Positions 4,779-5,131 of a DNA stretch of 5,131 nucleotides are shown here, one piece after another. The stretch's first letter is position 1. Every line of letters begins with the position of its first letter. This stretch comes from an uncultured Altererythrobacter sp. (GTDB lineage Bacteria; Pseudomonadota; Alphaproteobacteria; Sphingomonadales; Sphingomonadaceae). The DNA is taken from positions 1 to 5,131 of the forward strand of contig CAMPIX010000060.1 of assembly GCA_946886565.1 (NCBI GenBank). Reading direction: 5' to 3'. A program made the position numbers and the translations under genes. The notes beneath the pieces were generated by a model. It did no database searches and had not been told where the DNA came from. It saw nothing but the letters and a program-made list of their open reading frames with translations.

Positions 4779-5131
4779 GTGGCGCGCAACAACGACGTCA
4801 AGATCCGGATCCTCTCCGAGTACTACGAAGAGGGCTCGAAGGCCGCCGAGCGCGCCACCCGCCGGCTCGCCGCGATGCAGATGGCGGCGAACCGGGAGAT
4901 GGCCGCCGCGGAGGCCACGCGCGCTGCCGAGGCCGCCGCGGCGAACCAGCGCCAGCTGCAGGCGATGGAGTCCCTCGGCCGCGGCACGCTCGCGGTGTCC
5001 GCGGCGATCGCCGTCGGCCTGGGCTTGACCGCGAAGGCCGCGATGGACTGGGAGTCCGCGTGGGCCGGGGTCACCAAGACCGTCGACGGGTCCCCGGAGC
5101 AGATGGCCGCGCTCGAGGCCGAGCTCCGCGG
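4779..5131 (+). CDS. Tail tape measure protein, N-terminal part (runs off the right edge)
   Basis: This protein sets tail length and is later ejected with or ahead of the DNA. Only the first 117 residues are present; the family is usually many hundreds of residues long. Residues 1-17 (MARNNDVKIRILSEYYE) form a short strand region. Residues 18-66 are a charged, Ala-rich coiled-coil stretch. Residues 68-87 (RGTLAVSAAIAVGLGLTAKA) are a hydrophobic, membrane-like segment. The hallmark MDWESAWAGVTKTVDGSPEQMAALEAELR stretch begins at residue 89 and matches the 'FE.a.a.VtKtvdg....l..Le..l' core of TP901-type tape measure proteins. GTG lies three bases after the chaperone fusion stop. Placement right after a frameshifted chaperone pair is diagnostic. 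Confidence 0.93.
   Translation, partial: MARNNDVKIRILSEYYEEGSKAAERATRRLAAMQMAANREMAAAEATRAAEAAAANQRQLQAMESLGRGTLAVSAAIAVGLGLTAKAAMDWESAWAGVTKTVDGSPEQMAALEAELR

Noticed and set aside
1..5131. CRISPR arrays, tRNA genes, insertion sequences, attachment sites
   Set aside because: No regularly spaced direct repeats, tRNA-like cloverleaf or transposase-like reading frame was seen on either strand.

Overview
The window is a structural-gene module of a tailed, siphovirus-like phage or prophage. Every supported gene lies on the + strand. Very high GC, G/C at nearly all third codon positions, frequent GTG starts and the style of the proteins point to an Actinomycetota host. The window does not show whether this is a free phage or an integrated prophage: there is no integrase, attachment site or host gene.

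Layout, left to right. A 46-base leader with a clear ribosome binding site leads into an HK97-fold major capsid protein with its own long N-terminal helical scaffold-like region (47-1306). An 88-base gap follows, holding a perfect 15-bp GC hairpin. Next come a 70-aa acidic protein of unknown role (1395-1607) and a 52-residue reading frame (1611-1769) that fills the following gap exactly. That small frame is folded over by a perfect 20-bp inverted repeat with a 64-base loop. Three genes then run in GTGA-type overlaps: a gp6-like head-tail connector (1766-2317), a tail-terminator-like protein (2314-2778) and an HK97 gp10-like tail-completion protein (2775-3227). A 67-aa unknown protein (3251-3454) precedes the major tail tube protein (3470-3961).

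The tail tube gene overlaps by ATGA with the tail assembly chaperone gene (3958-4437). That gene ends in a textbook -1 slippery heptamer, GGGAAAA at 4425-4431, read as G GGA AAA. Slippage there would give a 272-residue fusion ending at 4775, whose extra domain carries three CxxC pairs. The tape measure gene starts at 4779 and runs off the right edge.

Working together: the capsid protein builds the head; the connector, terminator and gp10-like proteins join head to tail; the tube protein polymerises around the tape measure, with the short and frameshifted chaperones guiding assembly. This is a recognisable, mostly conventional module. The least explained parts are the two strong inverted repeats bracketing the 70-aa gene, the small reading frame under the second repeat, the Cys-rich frameshift domain, and the absence of a recognisable head-closure protein together with an unusual order of the terminator and gp10-like genes.
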